From Bacillus_I endophytica_A (GTDB lineage: Bacteria > Bacillota > Bacilli > Bacillales > Bacillaceae_H), in assembly GCF_026790145.1 (NCBI RefSeq), contig NZ_JALAMS010000003.1, forward strand, positions 310,001-374,000: 64,000 nt of DNA, read 5' to 3'. The notes under the pieces were generated by a model that was not told where the DNA came from, ran no database searches, and saw only the letters and a program-made list of their open reading frames with translations. The position numbers and the translations under genes were made by a program. Shown here one piece after another: positions 7,505 to 15,045 of this stretch; position 1 is the stretch's first letter, and every line of letters starts with the position of its first letter.

Positions 7505-9841
7505 ATGGATCAAAACATTCAAAATCATATTGATCGTCTTCTTGCCTATATGCGAGAAGAAAGCTATAAACCATTAACAACGAAAGAGCTTGAAGAAGTA
7601 TTCGGCATTGAAGATTCATCTGAATTCAAAACATTTGTCCGTGCTCTTGTAGAAATGGAAGAGAAGGGGCTTATCGTTCGTTCAAGAACAAACCGCTACG
7701 GTTTACCTGAGCGAATGAATTTAGTAAGAGGTAAATTAATCGGTCATGCAAAAGGATTTGCATTTGTCCGTCCTGAAGATGCCACAATTGAACAAGATGT
7801 GTTTATTCCACCAGGTGATTCAGGGAACGCTCTACATGGCGATACGGTTCTTGTTCGTATTACTGTGGAAAAATCAGGAGCAAGGCGTGAAGGAGCCGTT
7901 ATGAAGGTTCTTGAGCGAGGGGTTCAAGAAATCGTTGGTACATATGAACAGAGCAAAGGATTCGGTTTTGTAGTACCAGATGACAAAAAGTTTAAGAGTG
8001 ATATTTTCATTCCAAAAAATGCTCAAAATGGAGCAATTGACGGCCATAAAGTTATCGTAAAGCTGACAAGTTATCCTGATAACCGCATGAATGCAGAAGG
8101 AGAAGTCAAAGAGATTCTTGGTCATAAAAACGACCCTGGGGTTGATATTCTTTCCATTATTCATAAATATGGTATTGTTGTTGAATTCCCTGATGAGGTT
8201 ATTGACCAAGCGAATGATGTTCCAGATACAATTGCTGAAAGTGATTTAAAAGACCGTCGTGATCTTCGTAACGAAACAATTGTAACAATTGACGGTGCAG
8301 ATGCTAAGGACTTAGATGATGCAGTTACCGTTACAGAACTTGAGAACGGAAACTATAAGTTAGGAGTTCATATCGCAGACGTTAGTCACTATGTTACAGA
8401 AGGTTCGCCAATTGATGTGGAAGCAGCTGACCGCGGGACAAGCGTTTATTTAGTAGATCGCGTAATTCCAATGATTCCACACCGCCTTTCAAACGGAATT
8501 TGTTCCTTAAATCCGAAAGTTGATCGTCTTACGCTTTCATGTGAAATGGAAGTAAACGCAAAGGGAGAAGTTGTAAAGCATGAAATTTTCCAAAGTGTGA
8601 TCAAGACAACGGAACGAATGACTTACTCAGATGTGAACAAGATTCTTGTAGATAAAGATGAAGAACTTCGTACTAAATATGAGCCACTTGTTCCGATGTT
8701 TGAAGATATGGAAAAGCTGGCTGCTATCCTACGACAAAAACGAATGGACCGTGGGGCAATTGATTTTGACTTTAAAGAAGCAAAAGTTCTTGTAGATGAA
8801 GAAGGGCATCCAAGCGATGTTCGATTGTATGAGCGTTCAGTAGGAGAAAAACTGATTGAAGAGTTTATGCTTCTAGCAAACGAGACAGTAGCAGAGCACT
8901 TCCATTGGATGAATATCCCATTCATGTACCGAGTTCATGAAGATCCGAAAGAAGATAAGCTCAACCGTTTCTTAGAGTTTATTACAAACTTTGGGTATGC
9001 CGTTAAAGGAACGGGAAACTCAATCCATCCACGCGCACTTCAAGAAGTGTTAGAGGCTGTACAAGGAAGCCCAGAAGAAATGGTTATTTCAACTGTAATG
9101 CTTCGTTCTATGCAACAAGCACGCTACTCTCATGAGAGCCTAGGCCATTTCGGACTTTCAACAGAATTTTATACACACTTTACGTCACCAATCCGTCGTT
9201 ATCCAGACTTGATTGTTCATCGTCTTATTCGAACGTATTTAGTTCAAAATCAAGTAGATAGTGCAACACAAGAGAAGTGGCAAGAGCGTCTGCCAGAGAT
9301 TGCGAAACATACATCAGATCGTGAGCGTCGTGCAGTTGATGCAGAGCGTGAAACAGATGACCTCAAAAAAGCAGAATTCATGGCAGACAAGGTTGGAGAA
9401 GAATTCGAAGGAATTATTAGCTCAGTAACCAAATTTGGTATCTTTGTTGAGCTTTCTAACACAATTGAAGGGCTTGTTCATGTAAGTGACTTGTCTGATG
9501 ATTACTATCATTATGACGAGCGTAACTTTGCTATGATCGGAGAGCGAACAGGAAATGTGCTTCGCATTGGCGATGAAGTGAAGGTCCAAGTTGCTAGTGT
9601 AAACAAAGACGAGCGTTCAATTGACTTCGTAATTGTTGGCATGAAAGGCAGCAAAAAGCGTGCCCGCATGGATCGTCCGAAAGTCATTAAAAACGATAAT
9701 AAGCGCACAAGACCAACTACAAAAGGTAAGAAAAAAGAAGAATGGTCAACAAATCCGCCTTCTGACAAAAAGAAGAGAAAGCGTAAAGCTTTCTATGAAG
9801 GAGCACCAGGATTAAAGAAAAAGAGACGTAAGCGTAAATAA
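7505..9841 (+). CDS. rnr: Ribonuclease R (3'-5' exoribonuclease)
   Basis: RNase R degrades structured RNA processively from the 3' end and works with tmRNA to clear defective messages. The 778-residue protein has an N-terminal winged-helix region, two cold-shock-like domains, and an RNB catalytic domain carrying the acidic cluster DGADAKDLDDAV. An S1 domain (EEFEGIISSVTKFGIFVEL) follows, then a Lys/Arg-rich tail. The start at 7505 follows AAGGAGGT at 7493-7500; an upstream in-frame ATG at 7484 has no such site. The smpB and ssrA genes follow, as in many Firmicutes. Confidence 0.97.
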   Translation: MDQNIQNHIDRLLAYMREESYKPLTTKELEEVFGIEDSSEFKTFVRALVEMEEKGLIVRSRTNRYGLPERMNLVRGKLIGHAKGFAFVRPEDATIEQDVFIPPGDSGNALHGDTVLVRITVEKSGARREGAVMKVLERGVQEIVGTYEQSKGFGFVVPDDKKFKSDIFIPKNAQNGAIDGHKVIVKLTSYPDNRMNAEGEVKEILGHKNDPGVDILSIIHKYGIVVEFPDEVIDQANDVPDTIAESDLKDRRDLRNETIVTIDGADAKDLDDAVTVTELENGNYKLGVHIADVSHYVTEGSPIDVEAADRGTSVYLVDRVIPMIPHRLSNGICSLNPKVDRLTLSCEMEVNAKGEVVKHEIFQSVIKTTERMTYSDVNKILVDKDEELRTKYEPLVPMFEDMEKLAAILRQKRMDRGAIDFDFKEAKVLVDEEGHPSDVRLYERSVGEKLIEEFMLLANETVAEHFHWMNIPFMYRVHEDPKEDKLNRFLEFITNFGYAVKGTGNSIHPRALQEVLEAVQGSPEEMVISTVMLRSMQQARYSHESLGHFGLSTEFYTHFTSPIRRYPDLIVHRLIRTYLVQNQVDSATQEKWQERLPEIAKHTSDRERRAVDAERETDDLKKAEFMADKVGEEFEGIISSVTKFGIFVELSNTIEGLVHVSDLSDDYYHYDERNFAMIGERTGNVLRIGDEVKVQVASVNKDERSIDFVIVGMKGSKKRARMDRPKVIKNDNKRTRPTTKGKKKEEWSTNPPSDKKKRKRKAFYEGAPGLKKKRRKRK

Positions 9842-9847
9842 CAGGGT

Positions 9848-9864
9848 GGCTGCCTTTGGCAGCC
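9848..9864 (+). terminator. Weak hairpin after rnr
   Basis: GGCTGCC, TTT and GGCAGCC form a tight hairpin 6 bp after the rnr stop. The following bases are not T-rich, so it may only attenuate or stabilise. A promoter for smpB follows. Confidence 0.4.
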
Positions 9865-9873
9865 TCTCATAAG

Positions 9874-9903
9874 TTGAGAGCAGATTATAAAATCTGTTAC
9901 AAT
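9874..9903 (+). promoter_or_regulatory. Sigma-A promoter for smpB
   Basis: TTGAGA at 9874-9879 and TACAAT at 9898-9903 are separated by 18 bp, 45 bp ahead of the smpB start. Confidence 0.65.
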
Positions 9904-9948
9904 AGATAATACGCTAGATGTTCGTTGTTTGAAGGGAGAACGTGTTTT

Positions 9949-10416
9949 ATGCCAAAAGGAGAAGGGAAACTCATTGCCCAAAATAAAAAAGCTCGTCATG
10001 ATTTTGCTGTTGAAGAAACATATGAAGCGGGCTTAGTATTAAAAGGAACAGAAATTAAGGCTATTCGTGGTGGGCGCGTTAACTTAAAAGATTCGTTCGC
10101 ACGCGTGCAAAATGGAGAAGTGTTTCTTCATAACATGCACATCAGTCCGTATGAGCAAGGAAATCGCCACAATCATGAACCATTGCGCACACGAAAGCTA
10201 CTTTTACATCGTAAACAAATTAATAAATTAATTGGTGATACGAAGCAAGAAGGTTATTCTCTTGTTCCATTAAAACTGTATTTGAAAAATGGATACGCAA
10301 AAGTTTTAATTGGGCTTGCAAGGGGTAAAAAGAAATATGACAAGCGTGAAGACTTGAAGCGTAAAGAAGCAAAACGCGATGTTGAACGTGCGTTCCGCGA
10401 ACGTCAGAAAATGTAA
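9949..10416 (+). CDS. smpB: SsrA-binding protein SmpB
   Basis: SmpB binds tmRNA and brings it to stalled ribosomes for trans-translation. The 155-residue protein starts MPKGEGK and has the oligonucleotide-binding core (ETYEAGLVLKGTEIKAIRGGR and EVFLHNMHISPYEQGN). Its basic C-terminal tail is rich in Lys and Arg, as expected for entry into the mRNA channel. The in-frame ATG at 9925 is rejected, because GAAGGGAGA at 9931-9939 points to 9949 and the family begins MPKG. Its RNA partner, ssrA, is 125 bp downstream. Confidence 0.97.
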   Translation: MPKGEGKLIAQNKKARHDFAVEETYEAGLVLKGTEIKAIRGGRVNLKDSFARVQNGEVFLHNMHISPYEQGNRHNHEPLRTRKLLLHRKQINKLIGDTKQEGYSLVPLKLYLKNGYAKVLIGLARGKKKYDKREDLKRKEAKRDVERAFRERQKM

Positions 10417-10434
10417 CTTCCTAAAATTTTACAT

Positions 10435-10462
10435 TTGACTTCAAGAACGTATGTGCTATAAT
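10435..10462 (+). promoter_or_regulatory. Promoter of ssrA
   Basis: TTGACT at 10435-10440 and an exact TATAAT at 10457-10462 are 16 bp apart, with an extended TG one base ahead of the -10. This near-consensus promoter gives the tmRNA gene transcription independent of smpB. Confidence 0.85.
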
Positions 10463-10540
10463 AAGAAATGTAACACAGCCAGTAACTAGCGACAGCTAAG
10501 CTTAAACTTATAGTTGTCCCGTTTCGATAACCTTTTATAT

Positions 10541-10897
10541 GGGGACGTTACGGATTCGACAGGGATGGTTTGAGCTTGAGTTGCGAGCCGGGGGGATCGT
10601 CCTCGTTACTAACGTCGAGTTAATTATAACTGGCAAACAAAACAATTTCGCTTTAGCAGCATAATGCTAGAGGCCCTTTCCTTCCATCGCCCATGTGGAA
10701 GTGTAGAGGGTTCACTATGAAGTGGGCTACGCTTAAGGCCACCGTCTGAGGTCTTAAGAAGAGACTAATCAGACTAGCTCCTCGGACGCCTGTCGGTAGG
10801 CATAAGAGAGAGCGAATTGCGAATATGCCGACTACGCTCGTAGATGCTTAAGTATCAATATCTTTGGACGTGGGTTCGACTCCCACCGTCTCCACCA
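10541..10897 (+). ncRNA. ssrA: Transfer-messenger RNA (tmRNA)
   Basis: The 5' end GGGGACGTTACGGATTCGAC and the 3' end with GGGTTCGACTCCCACC and a terminal CCA form the alanine tRNA-like domain of tmRNA. An internal reading frame starting at GGC 10632 encodes the degradation tag GKQNNFALAA, with its TAA at 10662-10664; the added alanine precedes it. The LAA end is the ClpXP recognition signal. Length is 357 nt, as usual. The tag is shorter than the B. subtilis one (AGKTNSFNQNVALAA). Confidence 0.97.
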
Positions 10898-10920
10898 AAT
10901 ACATATTTTGGTGGTTTTTT
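10892..10920 (+). terminator. Terminator of ssrA
   Basis: CCACCAAA, which includes the mature 3' CCACCA, pairs with TTTGGTGG and is followed by TTTTTT. The terminator stem therefore uses the tRNA-like acceptor end, which must be released by 3' processing. Confidence 0.85.
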
Positions 10921-10933
10921 ATTATATAAAAGT

Positions 10934-10965
10934 AAAGCATATGCTCTGATCAGAGCATATGCTTT
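10934..10965. repeat. Perfect 32-bp palindrome downstream of ssrA
   Basis: The sequence is identical to its reverse complement from 10934 to 10965, centred on TGATCA, and is followed by more T on the plus strand. It can fold as a second terminator behind ssrA. Confidence 0.8.
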
Positions 10966-11041
10966 TTTAATGCTTATGGAATGTAAAATATATCTATAAA
11001 TGGTACAATACTTATAAAAATAGAGAGAGTAGGAAAATTTA

Positions 11042-11233
11042 ATGTATGAATACAAGTTTGTACAAATAGAGTTAAAACATGGATTATTAAAAAGTACATC
11101 AAAAGAGGATTACCGAGAGATTATTCAACAGCATGCAGAAGAAGGATGGCGTTTCATTCAAATCTTTGCCCCTGGAACAGGAACTGTAGGAAGTGCTGAC
11201 AATTTTGAACTAATTTTTGAAAAAACAAAATAA
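11042..11233 (+). CDS. DUF4177 domain protein
   Basis: This 63-residue soluble protein begins MYEYKFVQIELKHG and contains EEGWRFIQIFAPG, the pattern of the DUF4177 family, whose function is unknown. The site upstream is a weak AGAGTAGG. A TACAAT at 11004-11009 could be its -10 element. It is a single-gene unit followed by its own terminator. Confidence 0.7.
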   Translation: MYEYKFVQIELKHGLLKSTSKEDYREIIQQHAEEGWRFIQIFAPGTGTVGSADNFELIFEKTK

Positions 11234-11245
11234 GGTCAAGAAAGG

Positions 11246-11277
11246 GAAGAGTTTTTGTAAGAAAGCTCTTCTTTTTT
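11246..11277 (+). terminator. Terminator after the DUF4177 gene
   Basis: GAAGAGTTTTT and GAAAGCTCTTC pair across GTAA, with two G-T pairs, and a T-run follows. Confidence 0.75.
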
Positions 11278-11615
11278 ATGATTCGAGATGAAAAATAAAT
11301 AAGTAAATATAGTAAGCAAAAAATTGCAAAAGTAAAATAGGATAGTAGGTTTAATAATGTTAAAATAAGAAGTAGGGTTTGTTGAGATTATACTTAACTT
11401 TGTTAATATCTTTTCGAAAAAGTTATTAAAGGGTTTTATACGTCTGCTGAAATAATTTTAAGGTTGGAACATCATTAGAGTGGCACACGATGAGTGTTAG
11501 TTGTTCTTTCCGTATTGAAGAAAGAAAATGTTCCAGATTGAATTGCTGACGGTAGAAGAGGAAAGATATAGATATCAACCTCAACAAACAACAATAAAAA
11601 AGTAAGGAGGTAGAT
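11278..11615 (+). other. Long gene-free leader upstream of pit
   Basis: About 340 bp hold no convincing reading frame. A possible promoter is TTGAGA at 11382-11387 with TAATAT at 11404-11409 (16-bp spacing), which would leave an untranslated leader of roughly 190 nt before pit. I recognise no riboswitch class in it. The DUF47 gene that often precedes pit is absent. Confidence 0.4.
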
Positions 11616-11620
11616 TTGCT

Positions 11621-12619
11621 ATCGAACATCTACCTTTATTCCTAATTCTTATTATTATATTAGGATTAGTATTTGATTTTATTAATGGATTTCATGATAC
11701 GGCTAATACCATTGCTACGTCTGTGACAACAAGAGCTCTATCACCTCGGACAGCAATCCTAATTGCTGCCTGTGCCAACTTTGGCGGAGCCCTATTATTT
11801 TCAGGCGTTGCTGAAACGATTACAAAAGACATTGTTAATCCATTTTCATTGGAAAACGGATCAGCCGTTATTTTAGGAGCGCTAATTTCCGCTATCTTTT
11901 GGAATCTAATCACATGGTATTTTGGCATCCCAAGTAGTTCCTCACATGCTCTTGTTGGTTCTATTTCAGGTGCAGCTATTGCAGCTGGCGGTGTTCATAT
12001 TTTGAACTACAAAGGTTTTTTTGGAATTGTACAAGGGTTGATTATTTCGCCGATTATTGCAATTATTATTGGATTCCTGATTATGAAAGTTTTTCAACGT
12101 ACACTTAAAAACTTGCCTCTGTATAAAACAAATAGAAGAATGCGCTCACTGCAAATGGTAACGGCAGGGCTGCAGTCGTTTTCACATGGAACAAATGATG
12201 CACAAAAGACAATGGGCATTATGACAATGGCACTGATTACATCAGGCTATCAAAGCTCAACAGCGGTGCCTTTTTGGATTAAAATTTTAGTTGCAGCTGC
12301 AATGGCTCTTGGAACATCTGTTGGAGGATGGAAGATTATTAAGACCGTTGGTGGGAAAATTACGAAGCTGACACCAGCAAGTGGAGCAGCAGCTGATATA
12401 TCATCAGCACTTATTATTTTCGGATTTACAGCATTAAAACTTCCTGTAAGTACAACCCATGTTATTTCCTCTTCTATCATGGGAGTTGGATCTGCTCAGC
12501 AGTTTAAATCTGTAAAGTGGGGCACAGCAAAACGTATTGTGCTGACGTGGGTAATTACATTGCCATTGACAGCATTATTAGGGGCGCTTGTCTTTAAAGT
12601 ATTGTCTATCATGATGTGA
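11621..12619 (+). CDS. pit: PiT-family inorganic phosphate permease with no standard start codon
   Basis: This membrane protein imports phosphate with a proton or metal ion. The PiT signature occurs twice: GFHDTANTIATS near the N-terminus and HGTNDAQKTMGIM in the second half. These are the paired halves of the family, with about 10 membrane segments. The frame has no ATG, GTG or TTG between its stop at 11603 and the GTG at 11723, which would delete the first signature. A strong AAGGAGGT at 11604-11611 points to about 11618-11621, where the in-frame codon is ATC. A TTG at 11616 is one base out of frame. Either ATC initiates or one base has been lost. Confidence 0.8.
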   Translation: MEHLPLFLILIIILGLVFDFINGFHDTANTIATSVTTRALSPRTAILIAACANFGGALLFSGVAETITKDIVNPFSLENGSAVILGALISAIFWNLITWYFGIPSSSSHALVGSISGAAIAAGGVHILNYKGFFGIVQGLIISPIIAIIIGFLIMKVFQRTLKNLPLYKTNRRMRSLQMVTAGLQSFSHGTNDAQKTMGIMTMALITSGYQSSTAVPFWIKILVAAAMALGTSVGGWKIIKTVGGKITKLTPASGAAADISSALIIFGFTALKLPVSTTHVISSSIMGVGSAQQFKSVKWGTAKRIVLTWVITLPLTALLGALVFKVLSIMM

Positions 12620-12662
12620 TGCTATCTGCGTACATATAAAGATAGATAATCAATAAGAGAGT

Positions 12663-12697
12663 AAAAAACGTGAGCTGTAAAAGCTCACGTTTTTTTT
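12663..12697. terminator. Shared terminator between pit and katX
   Basis: AAAAAACGTGAGCT and AGCTCACGTTTTTT form a long stem with A- and T-runs on both sides, so it can stop transcription from either direction. Confidence 0.92.
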
Positions 12698-14336
12698 AAT
12701 AAGAGTCTGTATCATGTCCCATGTTTTTTGCTTTCTCCACTGTTTCTTTTGTTTCCGTTGCGCCTAGTGGACCATGATGATCAGCATTTCCGCGTTTTTT
12801 CAATCCTTCTGCAACACGGCGGCCGTAATCTTCATCTGCTTTTGTAAAATACTCAATCATTTTTTCTTGAATGATAGGCTTACAAGGAGCTAAACCATCG
12901 ACAAGGTTACGAATTAAATCATCTCGTTCAACATCATCAAATGCACGGTATGTTTCGCCAGCTTGTTTGAAGTCATTTGTTCTATCAATCTTTTCATGAA
13001 CAAGGTTTCCTTCAATGTGTGGCGTATGCTCTTTTCCAGAAGGAGGAGCTTCTTTTAATCCTCCTAGCGAAGATGGTTCATAATTGATATGTGGATTTTG
13101 ACCAGGTGCTTTATCAACGTAGTAAGCCATTTGTCCATCACGCTGGTTTGTTGCAACATGCTTTTTCGGTGCATTGATCGGCAGCTGTAAATAGTTTGGT
13201 CCAACACGATAGCGCTGCGTATCTGAATAAGAGAATGTTCTTCCTTGAAGCATTTTATCATCAGAGAAATCAAGACCATCAACTAACACGCCTGTCCCAA
13301 ATGCTGCTTGCTCTACTTCTGCAAAATAGTTTTCTGGGTTCTTATTTAAAACCATTTTTCCAACAGAAAGCCAAGGGATTTGATCTTTTGGCCAAATTTT
13401 CGTATCATCAAGCGGATCAAAATCAAGCTCAGGATGATCATCATCACTTAAAATTTGAACGAAAAGCTCCCATTCTGGATAGTCGCCACTTTCAATTGCT
13501 TCATATAAATCTTGTGTTGCATGATTAAAGTTCTTTGCTTGGATTTCTTCTGCTTCTTGCTGTGTTAAATTTTTGATCCCTTGCTTTGGTTCCCAATGAT
13601 ATTTAACAAGAACAGCTTTTCCTTCTTTGTTTACCCATTTGTATGTATTAACGCCAGAGCCTTGCATTTGGCGGTAGTTTGCTGGAATTCCCCATGGAGA
13701 ATAAACAAACGTTACCATATGTGTTGCTTCAGGTGAATTGCTACAGAAATCGAAAAAGCGTTCGCTGTCTTGTCTATTTGTGACAGGATCTGGTTTAAAA
13801 GCGTGAATCATATCTGGGAATTTGATGGCATCCCGAATAAAGAAAATTTTCAAGTTGTTTCCAACTAGATCCCAGTTTCCGTCTTCCGTATAAAACTTAA
13901 CCGCAAAACCTCGTGGATCCCGAAGCGTTTCTGGAGAGTGACCGCCATGAATAACAGACGAGAAGCGCACAAAGACAGGCGTTTGTTTACCAGCTCCTTC
14001 AAACACTTTAGCACGCGTATACTTAGAAACAGGTTCATCTCCTACTTTCCCGTATGTTTCAAAATATCCGTGTGCACCTGCACCACGCGCATGCACCACG
14101 CGCTCTGGAATTCGTTCGCGATCAAAATGTGAAATTTTCTCGATGAAATGATAGTTCTCTAGCGTTGCAGGTCCTCTATTTCCGACTGTTCGGATGTTTT
14201 GATTGTCTTGAACAGGATGACCTTGACGAGTTGTGAGTGTATCTTCATGTTCACCTTCTGTCATACGCTTATCTAGTGCATCACCTTCACCATTTACAGA
14301 AGTTCCATTCTCTGTTGGTTTTTTCTTATCTTCCAT
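12696..14336 (-). CDS. katX: Catalase, KatX type (spore catalase)
   Basis: This clade-3 haem catalase breaks down hydrogen peroxide. The 546-residue protein has the active-site region RIPERVVHARGAGAHG with catalytic His82, Asn154 in GNWDLVGNN and the haem-ligand Tyr370 in RTFSYSDTQR. It carries an N-terminal extension and a long C-terminal tail that vegetative KatA (about 480 residues) lacks. Length and sequence fit B. subtilis KatX, which protects germinating spores. An AAGGAGGG site precedes the ATG, and a sigma-F-like promoter lies upstream. Assignment to KatX rather than KatA is likely but not proven. Confidence 0.88.
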   Translation of the reverse strand: MEDKKKPTENGTSVNGEGDALDKRMTEGEHEDTLTTRQGHPVQDNQNIRTVGNRGPATLENYHFIEKISHFDRERIPERVVHARGAGAHGYFETYGKVGDEPVSKYTRAKVFEGAGKQTPVFVRFSSVIHGGHSPETLRDPRGFAVKFYTEDGNWDLVGNNLKIFFIRDAIKFPDMIHAFKPDPVTNRQDSERFFDFCSNSPEATHMVTFVYSPWGIPANYRQMQGSGVNTYKWVNKEGKAVLVKYHWEPKQGIKNLTQQEAEEIQAKNFNHATQDLYEAIESGDYPEWELFVQILSDDDHPELDFDPLDDTKIWPKDQIPWLSVGKMVLNKNPENYFAEVEQAAFGTGVLVDGLDFSDDKMLQGRTFSYSDTQRYRVGPNYLQLPINAPKKHVATNQRDGQMAYYVDKAPGQNPHINYEPSSLGGLKEAPPSGKEHTPHIEGNLVHEKIDRTNDFKQAGETYRAFDDVERDDLIRNLVDGLAPCKPIIQEKMIEYFTKADEDYGRRVAEGLKKRGNADHHGPLGATETKETVEKAKNMGHDTDSY

Positions 14337-14378
14337 CCTAATCCCTCCTTGGAAAAATAATCAATCATACATATAAGG

Positions 14379-14407
14379 TATTCCCCAAAGAGAGGGGGAT
14401 TTATGCA
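14379..14407 (-). promoter_or_regulatory. Sigma-F-like promoter for katX
   Basis: On the minus strand TGCATA (14407-14402) is followed after exactly 15 bp by GGGGAATA (14386-14379). The -35 matches the forespore sigma-F consensus exactly and the -10 partly. The B. subtilis katX gene is known to be sigma-F dependent. Confidence 0.5.
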
Positions 14408-14441
14408 TAAAATATTATTTATTTTAGAGAAGGAAGTATCT

Positions 14442-14487
14442 ATAAAAAAAGAAAGGGATGCTCCACAAAAGGAAAATCCCTTTCTTT
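14442..14487 (-). terminator. Terminator of ansR
   Basis: AAAGAAAGGGAT and ATCCCTTTCTTT form a 12-bp perfect stem. Read leftward it is followed by seven T. Confidence 0.85.
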
Positions 14488-14525
14488 ATTAGAGTGATAC
14501 TAAATCAATCATAGTAAAGGATAGA

Positions 14526-14855
14526 TTATCTTCTCTCCTCAATGGCCCTCCTAGCCCGAACAAAAGCCACAACCCCTATGGCTTCTTCTTCTGTCAGCGT
14601 TTTACCATCAACAGTTAATTTATTTGGTTCTGTGACTTCAAGAGAGAGTTGTTCATGATGGGGTGTGCGCCCAAGTAGATCATCACACGTTGTTTCAAAA
14701 AGGTCAGCTAATAAAGCAAGCGCTTCAAATGAAGGGCGTCTATAGCCAGATTCATAGCCAGCATATGTACTTTTTGCGATGCCAAGGCGGTCTGCTGTGT
14801 ATTGAAGAGACCACTTCTTCTTTTTTCGTAATTCTGTTAAACGATCTAAGTTCAT
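14526..14855 (-). CDS. ansR: HTH-type regulator AnsR of the asparaginase operon
   Basis: This 109-residue repressor has an XRE-type helix-turn-helix near the N-terminus (LRKKKKWSLQYTADRLGIA, then KSTYAGYESGYRRPS). AnsR in B. subtilis represses ansAB and is relieved by aspartate. The gene is divergent from ansA with a 190-bp intergenic region. An AAAAGGAGCGG site precedes the ATG. The C-terminal part (TEEEAIGVVAFVRARR) probably serves dimerisation or ligand sensing; that is inference. A TATAAT on the minus strand at 14890-14885 may be its own -10 element. Confidence 0.92.
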   Translation of the reverse strand: MNLDRLTELRKKKKWSLQYTADRLGIAKSTYAGYESGYRRPSFEALALLADLFETTCDDLLGRTPHHEQLSLEVTEPNKLTVDGKTLTEEEAIGVVAFVRARRAIEERR

Positions 14856-14934
14856 CTCTTTTCCGCTCCTTTTGCTTATAAAGTATTATATCATAAAGGA
14901 TATTTAAGGTGTACGCGAATTGAATAATATTACC

Positions 14935-14963
14935 TTGCTAATTCTGAAATCCTTGTCTATAAT
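14935..14963 (+). promoter_or_regulatory. Promoter of ansA-ansB
   Basis: TTGCTA at 14935-14940 and an exact TATAAT at 14958-14963 are 17 bp apart. It is the likely target region for AnsR. Confidence 0.75.
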
Positions 14964-15045
14964 TGAGTTAAAAGTATGCAGAAAGCGAATGCTTTTTGTG
15001 AATCATCTTAAGATTAAGTCATTTACAGGTGAAGAGGTGTGGGGA

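Noticed and set aside
10855..11055. 66-codon minus-strand frame ending GGSRTHVQRY
   Set aside because: It is antisense to the tmRNA 3' end and its terminators, a well-known spurious call; it has no ribosome binding site.
11404..11600. Possible remnant of a DUF47 (YkaA-like) gene upstream of pit
   Set aside because: All three plus-strand frames hit stops within a few dozen codons and show no DUF47-like motif.
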